Source: Clavaria fumosa (taxonomy: Eukaryota; Basidiomycota; Agaricomycetes; Agaricales; Clavariaceae). From it: a DNA stretch of 64,000 bases. The stretch is from the NCBI GenBank assembly GCA_951802425.1, contig OX637803.1:3162001-3226000 (forward strand), written 5' to 3'. The notes beneath the pieces were generated by a model that worked only from the letters and a program-made list of their open reading frames with translations, was not told where the DNA came from and searched no databases. The translations under genes and the position numbers were made by a program. Below are positions 34,096 through 45,092 of the stretch, in pieces. Numbering within the stretch: the first letter of the stretch is position 1; every line of letters begins with the position of its first letter.

Positions 34096-35180
34096 TTGCA
34101 TTACCCTCATCTCATCACTCCCTGCCCTGCCGCCACCCCTGATTGGTCTGCTTCATCATGTGTCACCCGCTCAGAGAGGGTGATGGGGTGGAACGGCCTG
34201 CCCCCTGCCCCGCCATGGTCCCCGCCCTGCCATGCTCCTCATCTGCCACAGTCCCCGCCCGGCCGCGCTCCCCGCCTTGCTGCCACCCTCGATCTGTCAT
34301 GCATCACCGCCGTGCTGCTGCCCCTGCTCCCTCCTCCCTGCTGCCACCTCTGTTCCTCCATGCCTTGCTACTCCCTGATCCCTGACCCGCTTCCCATCCT
34401 GCCACCCCTGACCTGCTTGTCGCCAACCAATTCTGTGACCTGCTCGTCGCCCACCCATTCCCCGCCCTGCTGCCACCCCAGTGCCACATTCCACACCCTG
34501 CTGCCATTCCCTGCCCTGCTGCTCCCACTGCCACTCTCCACCCAGCCGCTCTTTGCCCAATGGCCCCAGTCCATGCCATTGGTCTATGACCACTGTTGGG
34601 GGCCTGGGCCATTGCCACTGCATGCTGCCGCGCCACCGCCGCTGCCACAGTCCTCATCGTCCTTGCTGGCCGTGCCAATGCTGCTGCTGCTGCCGCCGCC
34701 GCCGCCATTGTCGTCATCTTTGCTGGCCGTGCAGCCATCTTCGTTGTCGTTATTGATGGCCGCTGCAGCTGCCGCCGCCACCACCACTGCTGCTGCTGCG
34801 CCGCCGCCACCGTCGTCATCGATGGCCGTGCAGCCATCACGATCGTCACTATTGATGGCCGCTGCTGTTGTCATCGTTGTCGTCGCTGGCCATGTAGCCA
34901 TCATTGTTACTGCTGCTGCTGCCGCTGCTGCAATGGCCCCGGTCCCTGATATTGGTCTACGACCACTGTTGTGGGCTTGGGCCATTGCTGCCGCATGCTG
35001 CTGTGCCGCCGCCGCCACCGCTGTCGTCATCGCTGGCCGCTGCTGCTGCTGCCGTTGTCGTCATCACTGGCCATGCAGCCACCACCGCCGCCACCACTGT
35101 CATCACCGCCGTCGTTGCTGGCCATGCAGCCATCGTTGTCGTTGTCGTTGATGCTGCCGCTGTGGTTGCCGTGAGGCTGG
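34096..35180. repeat. GC-rich repeat with a duplicated 70 bp block
   Basis: The first half is rich in CCCTGCCGCCACCCCTG-like runs, the second in CTGGCCGTGCAGCCATC and GCTGCTGCTGCCGCC. A block built on AATGGCCCCAGTCC, ATTGGTCTATGACCACTGTT and GGGCCTGGGCCATTGC occurs at about 34558, again at about 34930, and a third time at about 37996. Long ORFs on both strands are artefacts. Confidence 0.85.
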
Positions 35181-35189
35181 AAGAGTAGC

Positions 35190-35756
35190 AAGGGGAGAAG
35201 GGGGATGGGATAACAATGCACCATTCTCATCGCTGGAGTTGTTGGGATTGTGTTTCCACAGAGGCATTCGGGCTCGTGAGGTATTTTCATATGCTTGTAA
35301 TATGGTGGGTTATACCCATGCATTGTTCGCACTTGTGTTAGCCGTCGAAAAACTTCTAGTTGGTCTGCAAATTTTGTGAAGACTCTCTGTGGGTTGGTCG
35401 TGGGAGGGTCTAGTGCATTTGCTTTGTGTTTGATTTATCGTATCGTCCACCCCACCATAGTTGGGAGCCATAGGTTAGTACCAGGATGATCATTGATAGT
35501 GTGAGTTGACGTAGTTGCACCAAGAAAATCAAGCTGGTTTGAAAACTGGTTTAAAATTTGTTGAAAACTCATTTTCTGATGTGTTGAACAGCGGTCTGAA
35601 ACTGGTCGAAAACTGGTTGGAAACTGGTTGGAAACTGGTCACCTGGGCAGGCCTCCAGTTTTCGACGTTCAGAACCAGTCAAAAACACTCTGGGACATTT
35701 TCTACCGAACACTACTTGTAATATGGTGGAGGAACATATGCTTTACACTACTGTAG
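35190..35756. other. No gene; short AACTGGTTGGA repeats
   Basis: At about 35535-35640 the sequence repeats GAAAACTGGTTGGAAACTGG several times with an 11 bp step. Otherwise nothing can be supported. Confidence 0.5.
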
Positions 35757-37323
35757 CTAGTTTTGATTTATAACTAGCCAGCGCCCTCCAAAAATTTCAC
35801 CTCCCAGCCAAACCTTCTCCTCAGGCGCATTAAACAGTAGCTTGTTTGTGCACTGTGGATTACAACAAGCAAATATTCTCGCCCCAGCATTACCAGTGGA
35901 TGATACCCAGGAGCGAATGCAGCCGCAGGCCTTGCATTGCATGGGGAGCTGATTTCCCCAAGGGCAAAGCTCAGGGTGAACCCACATATAATGAGCACCG
36001 TGTATTTGACCCTCTCTTGCCTGGAGATGGATGATGTCGGTGTGGCGACAAATGGCTGATGTTGTAGGTAGGAGCCTCCGGAGACAGTCCTCCAGAGGGA
36101 ATCCCTCCACCAGAACTTGCTGGGCATAGGCAACTACGAACCCTACCGTAAGGCAGGGTTGGAGCTCAGCAGCTGTGAATGCAATGATGTTTGATATTAA
36201 AAGGCTGGAAATCTTGATTAATTAGCAAATTGAGAGTGCTAGTTATTGTCTTACCGCTTGGTTGCCTCTGCTAGCTCTGAATAACTATGGAAGTTCTTGA
36301 CTAATGTTCCACAAGACATCATCCACAATGTGACCTCTGCCCCTTTGAGGAATGTCAAGTGGGCAGGTGGGAGGAGGACATCGAGAAACTAAGGCTTCAA
36401 ATTAGCTGGAGGCAGATGCATTGTAAACAAACTCATGGGTTTGACCTGGGTGCATAACCCAGGTGAAAGAAAGAGGTCGCCAGTGTCATCATGAGAATGA
36501 TTCGTAATAAAAATTACGACGTGGGGATGTTTATTTCTGTGAAAATGGTTAGTACAATATGATATGAAACAGAAAGCTCATACTGAATCTTATGCACCAA
36601 GCTCTTCATGTACTCTGCGTGCAACTTGATAAGGATGTCATTGGCAAGATCGAACACAACCTCTTCATACTGCAATGCCTCATCTCCAAGATATGACCGC
36701 ATATAGTCGGTGAGAAGTCTTGCCGGCGTTCCAGCAGGATCCATTCCTTTGAGAAGAAAGTGCAAGACAAGTAGTCCCTTGTTGCTGACACGAGAATTTG
36801 CAGTCATTTGAAAATTGCCTACTACCTTGAGAGGTTGTGCAAACGCTGGTCGCAATCTTGCTGTGTCGGGCTTCCCGTCGATGATGTCGAGGCCCTTTGT
36901 CAAATAGAACCCCTACAATGCAAAGATAAGAGAACAAAACAGAATAAGTAAATAAATGCTCACATAATATGGGCTGAGGGTGGGTCCTTTGAAAGACTGA
37001 GCATGGCAAGTGAGACACATGAACTTGAGGTGTTCGGTGTTGATCAAAGTCGGGATGGTGAGGCATTTTGTGCATAGCGCAGTAATTGCAGACAAAAAGA
37101 AAACCACCATTAAGGCACATGTAGCAGAACTGTGGAAAGAGTTTATTGTTTTGTATTAGTGCTCAGAGCAAAGGCGAATACTCACATTTTCACCCTCACT
37201 AGCAAATTGTGGTCTAACCAGCGCTGTAGAAGTAGCTGTCGTTCTTGTGGATACAGCTGACCCTGGGACAATGTGGAGAGCGCGACCGCCAGTACTTCTC
37301 TTTGCCATTTGTTTATTTTGCAT
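35757..37323 (-). CDS. Zn-finger protein gene of the KDZ element
   Basis: Likely start at ATG 37323 or 37308 (MAKRSTGGRALHIVPGSAV). After a short intron the next exon encodes a Cys/His cluster, CYMCLNGGFLFVCNYC followed by several His and another Cys, which resembles a PHD- or RING-type finger in spacing. The following exon gives FYLTKGLDIIDGKPDTARLR and a helical region (DYMRSYLGDEALQYEEVVFD). The last exon, 36133 to 35757, ends with ELCPWGNQLPMQCKACGCI and CCNPQC, a second zinc ribbon, before TAA. I know similar proteins as repeated genes in mushroom genomes but not their function; a role in reading chromatin is inferred from the finger. Exon borders are approximate. Confidence 0.6.
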
Positions 37324-37329
37324 TGCGAG

Positions 37330-37745
37330 GGGGATAAGCACTAAGAGTGAGTGAGGGTCACGCATATATAATGTTTTCCAGATCACCTTGACTACAACAA
37401 TACAAGACTACATCTCTTGAATAAGGGAGGTTCAGTCGACAGTGGTACCACACAATGATTAGACAGAGGGGAGAACAAGGTGTGAAGCGATATCAGACAA
37501 GACGGAAGTTTCCATAACTACCAGGGTAGGCAAGTACAATGATTGGACAAAGGGGGAACAACACATGTTCAGACCAGGAAGGACTTCTGTATCTGTAGTT
37601 ACAAAGGCACAACGAGAATATATCCAAGGCTGGAACAAAGCATCTAAGAGAGCATGATGAGTGTTGAGAAGGGTCTAATGCTCAAACATTCTCTTGTTTA
37701 CTTGTATCTATAATTGTTCTCATTCACTTGTTTTATAGTTGTCCC
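37330..37745. other. Upstream region of the Zn-finger gene; nothing recognised
   Basis: Contains a repeated phrase (ACAATGATTAGACAGAGGG at about 37452 and ACAATGATTGGACAAAGGG at about 37537) but no clear copy of the palindromic module. Confidence 0.4.
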
Positions 37746-37749
37746 TTTG

Positions 37750-38180
37750 TGTCTACCTGCTCTCTCTCCTTGTATTTACCTACTGGTGCCGTCGTGCCCT
37801 CTTGGCATTCGTGCCATGGCCCTGTAGCGGATACTTGCAGAGACAAGACCTTGTGCATGCCTGCCACCTGCCGCCTGCTCTTCTGCCACTCCTTGCCACC
37901 TGTTCCCTGCTATGCCTGTCCCGCCCCGCCCTGCTGCCACTGCTGCTCCCTTTCCCCACTCTGATGCTTTGCTTCTGCCCTGTCCCTGCTGCCACCAATG
38001 GCCCCAGTCCCCGCCATTGGTCTGTGACCACTGTTGGGGGCTTGGGCCATTGCTGCTGCATGCTGCAGCCACCGCCGCCGCCGTTGTCACTGTTGTTGCT
38101 GTCACTGGCTGCTGCTCTTCTCACATCTCTGAAAAGCCCGGGGAGCCTGGTCAAGCACTCTGTTTGTTCTAAAATGAGTA
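37750..38180. repeat. GC-rich repeat, copy of the 34.1-35.2 kb family
   Basis: Carries the third copy of the AATGGCCCCAGTCC...TTGGGCCATTGCTGC block at about 37996 and CCTGCCACCTGCCGCCTGC-type runs. Confidence 0.8.
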
Positions 38181-38514
38181 TGCGGTGACAGCTGGCTTCG
38201 AAGCCACTAGCCCTGCTTAGGGTTAGGGTTAGTATATCATCTTCATTTCAAAAAAAGTATCAAGTACAAATAATTTACAAGTCTATCTAGCATAAAATGT
38301 ATCAAAATGAAAACCATGTCTGGCATTTACATCAGAGGATGGGTGGCCAAATCCACCTCTGACTAGCCATTCGCATCGCAATATATGCTTCATTGCAAAG
38401 AGGGCACTGCAATCTAAGGAGTGCCCCACTTCGCTGAAGCGAGAGGTCCCCCAGTCTCGAGTAGATAAAAAAAACAAACTTACTGATCGTCATCCATAAG
38501 GAATCTGTAAGAAA

Positions 38515-38830
38515 CTGGGGTGGGAGGACGCTAACCACATGGCGGCTAGCAGTCCATCCCGGAGCCCATACGGCAACCCCAAGGTATGAGTGGGGTGAGA
38601 GGACGCTAACCACATGGCGGCTAGCAGTCCATCTCGGAGCCCATACGGCAACCCCAGGGTATGAGTGCAAGCAAAACAAAATCACTTACAATGATGAGGG
38701 GTTGGGGGAGGTCGGCTGCATGACAGACGACACTCACATCCTTGGCCCATTTGGCCACCCCAAGTGGGTATGAATGAGAGTTGGTTGGGGCCGGCTTGCA
38801 TCTAAACCGCCACCAAACCAAAAGGCCCAT
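38515..38830. repeat. About 74 bp tandem repeat, two clear copies and a diverged third
   Basis: Copies at about 38521 and 38596 share GAGGACGCTAACCACATGGC, GGCTAGCAGTCCATC and CCCATACGGCAACCCCA. A weaker copy (CCATTTGGCCACCCCAAG) lies near 38746 and another (CCCATACGGCCACCC) near 38825. Confidence 0.75.
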
Positions 38831-39039
38831 ACGGCCACCCTCTTCATATGAAATTCTGAAAAACCACATCAACGAGCACCACATCAACCAATAGTGAGTC
38901 GCATTAGAATACACGCACCTCCGCAGGTGTCGAGCTAAGAGACACCTGATGACAGACAAGGGCAGCATTCCCTGTGCGGCACTGCAGTTGCCGCACAGAG
39001 AATGCTGTCCCTGTCCATCATGAACCGTAACATAGATGT

Positions 39040-39190
39040 CCCAGGCGGTGCGGCAGGAGGCTCAGTGGGCGGGCAGACAGCGGAAACAAGGCGGACAAGA
39101 GCGACGAGGCGGACGAGAGTGGCGAGGCGGACGAGAGTGGCGAGGCGGATGAGAGCGATGACACGGACGAGAGTGAGGTGATGAGACGAA
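39040..39190. repeat. 18 bp tandem repeat (GAGGCGGACGAGAGTGGC)
   Basis: Three close copies at about 39100-39155 and degenerate neighbours on both sides. Confidence 0.8.
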
Positions 39191-39899
39191 AAGGAGCAGA
39201 GGGGATGACGTGGCAGAAGACAAAAGACAGTGGGACCATCTTTGTTTGTTTTTTTGTTATAAGGCCATTCAACATTTGGCTCTGTTTGTTAATATTGACA
39301 TGTCACATGATCTCAACATTACACGATCACGTGTTGCCTTCTCACTGCCACATCTGACCCACTTCTCGCCCCCGCTCTCCGCTCTGCTAATCCCAGTACC
39401 CTGTGCCCTGCTTCTGCCGCTTAGTGCACCCTGCACCCAGCCCACACTGCTTAGCACACCCTGCACTCCATCCACTCTCCGCCAATCCTGCTCAGCGGCA
39501 CACTAAATGATGGCAATATAACCTACAAACCCATGCCACATACCTCCATCCCCAATTCATCCTTTATCTCATAAATATGTACCATACATACAACCATGTC
39601 TTTGTCTTTGCCACATCTTGTGGTATATAAATGCTGATTCCAAAAAACAAAAAAAAAGGAGTCATGTGACCTTGTCGACCGTCGAACCCCCTAACATAGA
39701 TTTGTGAATTCAGCTCATCCAATGGCCAAAAGGAAGCATCAAGAGACTAACTTATCTGGCTCAAACAAGAGGACCAATTATGCTCCTTGTGATGCATATG
39801 TATCGTCTAACTGAGCTGAGTTGATGTCTAATGCCCACCCAAGGCCATCTACTTTGAAAGACACCATGTGGAGCCTCTTATGCACTACGATATGCAAGC
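39191..39899. other. Upstream region of the TET/JBP gene; nothing firm
   Basis: C-rich stretch at 39360-39490 with short repeats (CACCCTGCACCCAGCCCACA). No clear copy of the CCCGGG palindrome was found, unlike the regions upstream of the JmjC-like gene and the unknown cargo gene. Confidence 0.4.
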
Positions 39900-41203
39900 A
39901 TGTTCCTCATAAAATGCAAAAGCCACTCAAGACAAGGCAAGTCATCAATTTTTAATCCTGTTAAGCCATCTAAAATTGAAGGAAGGTTGAAAATTTGGGG
40001 TGAACTTGAGGAATTGAGAGTTGCCATGGATTCCAGCAACAAGAGTAATGCTGACGACCAACCTGTGACTCAAGAAGAACTACAACATGTAGTTCTAGTT
40101 GTGGCCTATGCCCTCTTCAACCCAAGTGTGTTAGCTTAAATGACTTGCAACAATCAGCTGAACAATTTGACCATTCAGTTCAAACTGAATGGGACATAAA
40201 TCGGTTTGCAGACAGCATGAAACATATCAATCTCATTGCCAAACGCAGCAATAATTTCGATGCAGCCATGGTGAAATTCAGCAAATATTTCAAGCAGCCT
40301 CAAGACCTTGGTGTTCAAGAGGAACCCTGCACAATACTTGATAAGCATGGTCGTATCTTGCTGTGGGCTCTGCCTGGAATTCTTTCTAGTGCTAGAGTGG
40401 TGAGATAAGGCAATCCATTTTGAGCCATATTTTCTAACCAATTTACAGGAGCAGTACAACATAGGGTGTGAGCGCATTAGCAAGCATCTGGACAGAGACT
40501 TGCAAAGTAATGCTGGGCGTACTATGGGATTTGTCGAACCCGAAGGCGGAGGTTGTTTTGGTGCTGGAATCAAGTCCTTCTCTCCTGGCTGGTTTATGCA
40601 GGGCCAGCAACAGGTAATGCTGTCACATAACTACCTTGTTGTACTGTCTCAATTTGTCAACAGCTCAGTGATAAACTGCATGCTTTGATCAGCTTGCAGA
40701 CTGCATATGGTTCCTCCTTCATTTGAGGAATCACACATGCAGAGAAGCTGTGCAATTCAATTATGGCCTTGGTCGCACCAGAACAATATGACTTTGGGAG
40801 CTCAGCCATTGACCAAGTGCAAGCTGGGGTGGCAATGGCAAAAACATACAAGAATGTGCAGCTTTGGCCCTCGATTTTTACGGCAATGGAAGTCATCATG
40901 AACAGGAAGACTCCTGCACATCGCGACAAGGGAGGCTGCCTGGCTCACTACGATCTTTTGGTTAGTGCTGGAACTCACAAGCAGGCTTACATGGCACTCC
41001 AGGAACTTGGTGGTAAATTTTCCTACAATCCTGGAACTGTCCTTGTATTTGCTGGTAAAGTTTTTCTGCATGAAGTGATGGATTGGGAGGGTGGCGAACG
41101 ATTGTGCATTGCTCATTTCATGAAGGATTCTGTTCATGACCATCTACAGATACCACGACCAACTTACCCAACTCAGAATACGTACATGCAATTGTTGAAC
41201 TAG
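39900..41203 (+). pseudogene. TET/JBP-family 2-oxoglutarate oxygenase gene, one in-frame stop
   Basis: Fungal TET/JBP enzymes oxidise 5-methylcytosine. The exons read ELEELRVAM and QHVVLVVAYALFNPS, then EWDINRFADSMKHIN and LDKHGRILLWALPGIL (40145-40401). After an intron come CERISKHLDRDLQ and EPEGGGCFGAGIKSFSPGWF (to about 40614). After a second intron comes the catalytic core. Iron ligands are HRD in NRKTPAHRDKGG (His codon 40919) and His in GKVFLHEVM; Arg in GGERLCIAHF would hold 2-oxoglutarate. YDLLVSAG and PGTVLVFAGKV match the family. The frame ends at 41203. TGA at 40724-40726 (SSFI*GITHAEK) sits in an otherwise open exon where arginine fits, so this copy is probably inactive. It is the only plus-strand cargo gene except for the pogo fragment, and lies tail to tail with the transposase. 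Confidence 0.85.
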
Positions 41204-41340
41204 GTACATTTATATAGAAACTGGTCACTTCATCACTGCTTCATCACTGTTGTTGAACTCCAGGAAAAGAGCTTCTGTCTGGGTGGAATTGCAGTGCTTT
41301 GTATCCCCACAATTGATGTGGCTAGCTAAGATTTGACTTG

Positions 41341-44300
41341 TCATAGACTCAAAATATCACCCCAGGCAGTAGATGCAGCCTCCCTCATCCACCTCCATAC
41401 CATAGCCTGCTTCTCAGCATAGCTTCTGTGACCATGCAAGCACTGTGTTTCTGCCCAGACTCTCCTCCTCTCCCATTCCCTTTGTTGGTGTGAATACCAT
41501 GCCAATGCCCATGTCATTTCGTGTCTCACCAATAACATCTCTTCTTCCCACCTGTCATATCGAGCCTTTGCTCTCAGCCAGTTCACCCTCAATACTTATT
41601 TCAGTCAGCATAGAAACATATGAGGAAGTTAACATATCGAAGAACTCACTTTCATTCATCAAAGGGTTCCCAGCATTCCCACCAGTCCCAATCCTCCAGA
41701 ACCAGGGTAATACATCATTTTGCTGCCCAATCCGGTTTTCCTCTGCCACATCTGTGTTAACTTTCAAGTCCGTGTCTTGGAGAACTTGAAACTTCTCAAG
41801 TACATGTGCAGGTGCTCCCAGGCTTATCAAGGCAGCCCTAGCACACTTGTACCTCCCAGTATACTCCTTGATCTTGTCATTCACTTGGAGGAGTTCTGAG
41901 TGGCTCCTGGTCTTGCTTGCCTGGGTTTTGGATTTTCGAATTCGTATCTTGTAAAGCAATGACTTGTGTCCAATTGCTAGTCTGAGCCCTTCAAGTGACT
42001 CCTCTGCTTGTACCACCCACAGCTGTATTTCTTGATCCACAAATTTTTCCCACCCATTTTTCAAGCAGAAGTCGTGGCCAAACGTAGAAGGCATCCAAAG
42101 CCTGTTCTGTATGCAATTCTGCTCGTCTATGTCCAGGTCTTCCACGTCACCATCCTGAGGATCATCCTGTGTTTCTTCTATAGGTCCAGTGTCTTCTGGC
42201 ATGGTCTCCTGGTGTTGGTCATCCCACTCGAAATCTCCCAGAACAGTATAGACTCGTTGGTTGAAATTTTCAATTTTGGATTGAAGTGCATTCTGTTTAT
42301 CAATAATGCTTTGCTTCTGAGCTGCTGTGAGTCTCCTCTTCAGGGTTAGGTCAATTGAACATCTGGAGGCTCATTGGCATGTGTGTAGGCTTAGCATCTT
42401 GAATGTCACTTACTGAATATGTTCCAGATCCATGCCTTGAGTCAGGAATGATGTAATCCCCGAAGGTAATCCAGTTTCTTTTTCCCTAGCTGAGAGAGTT
42501 AGCCTGATATCTGCAAGAGTTGGTGCTTCATATTGAAATTTTCAGATTTCCATCTCTAGTGATGAAGTGAGGAATAGAAACTCACTCTTTTCTAGTTGTA
42601 TATCATATATTTTGAGGGCTTCCCCTCGATTTTGCAAAGCAATCTGCTCTAAATTCATCCATTCTTCCCTTGCTTCTGATCCAATCCCTTCATTCAAATC
42701 ATTGAATGCAATCTTGGTTTGTCGAAGACCTTCTGTTGCAGCATTGTACTTCGCCAGGAGGGCCTTCACTAGATTGCATATTCAGTTATCCCAAATTCAC
42801 TTAGGAAATTTTGATACCCACCAATCCCCACCATCTTCTTCCAGTTTGAGTCTCGCATATAGTCATCCAATACTTCGTGGCGATGTGCCTTGCTCATGGC
42901 CTGTATGCTGCTGGAGACCTTGTTCAGGTTTGACCACAGAGTCTCCAAAATCTCTCCATCTTGTTGGCCAGCACCATGAACAAAGTTCAAGGAGAACAGT
43001 GGGAAACAGGAATGAATGTGTGCCCCCAAGTGAAATTTACCCACTGCAGGTATGATTGTTGTTGAAGGGGGCACAGACAGATACTGGCTCCCCTGGACCC
43101 TCTTGTCGAAATTGTGAATCCACTGACAACAGATATCATAGATGACTAAAGTCTCTGTCATCCCTTCTGTCCTATATTTGATAGCTTGGCAAATTGCATA
43201 GTCAATGTTGATGTGACTGGAAGACAAAGCAACAAGTATTTGCAACCAAATTCAAATATACAGACATTTTCAGCTCACTGCTCGCCCTTCTGGAAATCAA
43301 CCACAGAATGTGGCACAAAACACCCATGCCGTGAGCAGGCACATGCCCCTATTCCCGTGGCTTCCAGGTGACTTGAGTGAGCATTTGACTGGCTTATAGC
43401 CCTGTGATTTGAGCATTTTGATTTCTGTTGTAGGAGTGAATCTCAGGTGACCAGTCCAAGTTAGACACCTACATCTTGAATCTCTAAGCCCTCAGAGAGG
43501 TGATGTTGATAATTCACCTCCTCTACAATATATGCCTCTCCATTTGCTAACCTAACATCTTTCTCTGCTCTTCGCATTTTTAAGTGTTCTGCTGAGAAAT
43601 TTCTGTCAACAACCAGGGATCTGCGGAAAAGCCATCTGGCATTTCTTTATCAGAGTTTGCATGCATTCAGTGAAAACAAGACTTACTGATCTGGTTCACT
43701 TTGCCAGTTGTTAGGAAGATTAATGCCAGGTTGAGGGCAAGCAGGACAAAACAGTGCTAGGTCCCCATTTCCTGTTTTCCTATCCAAGTCGTGCCCAAAA
43801 CCAAATTGTTTTCTATTTGTCAAGTCTTGCCATTGACGAGATACTCTCATTAGTTCACGGTATCGATCCTAATGTCAGCAGCTTGTCAATACAAATGGAG
43901 GGAAAAGGAGAGGAGAAGGATACTAACTGGTACAGTGTCTGGGAAGGCATTTGAGGTAAATCTCTTTAGTTTGGAGTAAAAGGCACCTGCTGAGGTTTTA
44001 CACTCCATAGCCTCAATATAGAAGTGACCAAGGACTTCAAATGTGAACACTGTTTGAGGTTTTGTAAAGCTGGCAGGAAACAGATGGTGTTGAAGCAGCT
44101 GTATATGGTGGGAAGGAGCATTTGAGCATTGGCAGTAATAGATGCTCCGTCGGCACACTCCATTTGAGTGTACAACTAGAAGCAGACTTGCACCCAGCCT
44201 ATCCAAATTAGGTTCATTTCTGGTATCTTGCTCACATTGATCCTTCTCCCTGTACCCTTCCTCTTTGAATTCTGGACATGGTGAGCCTTGATGCCCTAAG

Positions 44301-44929
44301 TGAATTGCCAGTCCAACATGTAGGAGATCAGATGGCAGGAAACAAACTCCATTCCAAACGTCAATGGAATGGAATGGGATATTGATGTGAGATTTGGCGC
44401 AGCATGAGGAGCAAGTTGCAGGCCAATAGAAACAATCGCAGCATCGAAACTTGAAGTTGTTCTGATTGCAGACCTGGCAAATTTTGGAAGGGGGTGGAGC
44501 TTCTAATTCCAAGATTTCCCTCAGGTAGGCTGTTCTTAAAGGAAGCCAATCCTCAAGGAATTCATTCTGAGTCTGAATGTGTACATTTTCAGATACTTCA
44601 GCATACGGAGAACAACCTGGAGTCCTCACCTTTCCTTGCTTTTTCTTATGTGAAATCCATTGGGCATCAGAATCCAGTATGCACTCAGGGTCACCATCTG
44701 CATTAAATGTAAAGGGCAGAGTCTGTTCGGCCTTGCTAGGGGGTGTTTGGGGGAGTAGGGAATCATTGGAACAGGTTTCAGACCGCAGCTTGCTATGTAG
44801 AACATTGTATGGTTGAGCAGGTTGTTTGTAGACATTTCGAGACTTTCAAAAGGATTTCTGCAGTCGTTTATTGTAAATTGAAACAAATTCAACCTCCTGG
44901 GCATGTTCTTTTCGTTTAGTGGTTGGCAT
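41341..44929 (-). pseudogene. KDZ transposase with CxC2 cysteine cluster
   Basis: Start at ATG 44929 (MPTTKRKEHAQEVEFVSIY). The CxC2-like cluster follows: CQVCNQNNFKFRCCDC, CSSCC, then HLGHQGSPC (44490-44280). Next exons give DRYRELMRVSRQWQDL and ALFCPACPQPGINLP (43870-43695), then WLFRRSLVVDRNFSAEHL with the first catalytic Asp (about 43640). YDICCQW has the second Asp and DGEILETLW the Glu (43160-42930), with KFHLGAHI between them. C-terminal exons include LRLAIGHKSLLYKIRIRKSK and EENRIGQQNDVLPWFWR, and end RVNWLRAKARYDRWEEE to the stop at 41341. This is the full KDZ layout. TGA at 44848-44846 (KSF*KSRNV) interrupts the first exon where arginine fits. All three catalytic residues are present, so only this stop visibly disables it. 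Confidence 0.93.
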
Positions 44930-45092
44930 GGCAGAGGTTGCAGTGGACAAAGTGTTGTGTCATGTGATTGGGCAACAGAAAAACTCACATATGCCACTTC
45001 TATGTTGCAAAGTGTTAGAGTAATACAAATACAAGATACAATAAAATTCCAGTGGAAGTAGAATTACAAGAAGAAAGGCCTGTAAATGGCAA
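44930..45092. other. Spacer between Ulp1-like gene end and KDZ transposase start
   Basis: Both genes are on the minus strand; about 160 bp separate the Ulp1-like stop (45093) from the KDZ ATG (44929), so this must hold the KDZ promoter. I see no copy of the CCCGGG module here. Confidence 0.5.

Noticed and set aside
34096..35188. 351-codon plus-strand ORF rich in Ala/Pro
   Set aside because: Repeat-derived; overlapping ORFs are open on both strands.
38215..38236. Telomere-like TTAGGGTTAGGGTTAG
   Set aside because: Only about two and a half units; too short to indicate a telomere or fusion point.
38283..38968. Minus-strand ORFs near 38.3-39.0 kb as a gene
   Set aside because: They read through the 74 bp tandem repeat, with no domain outside it.
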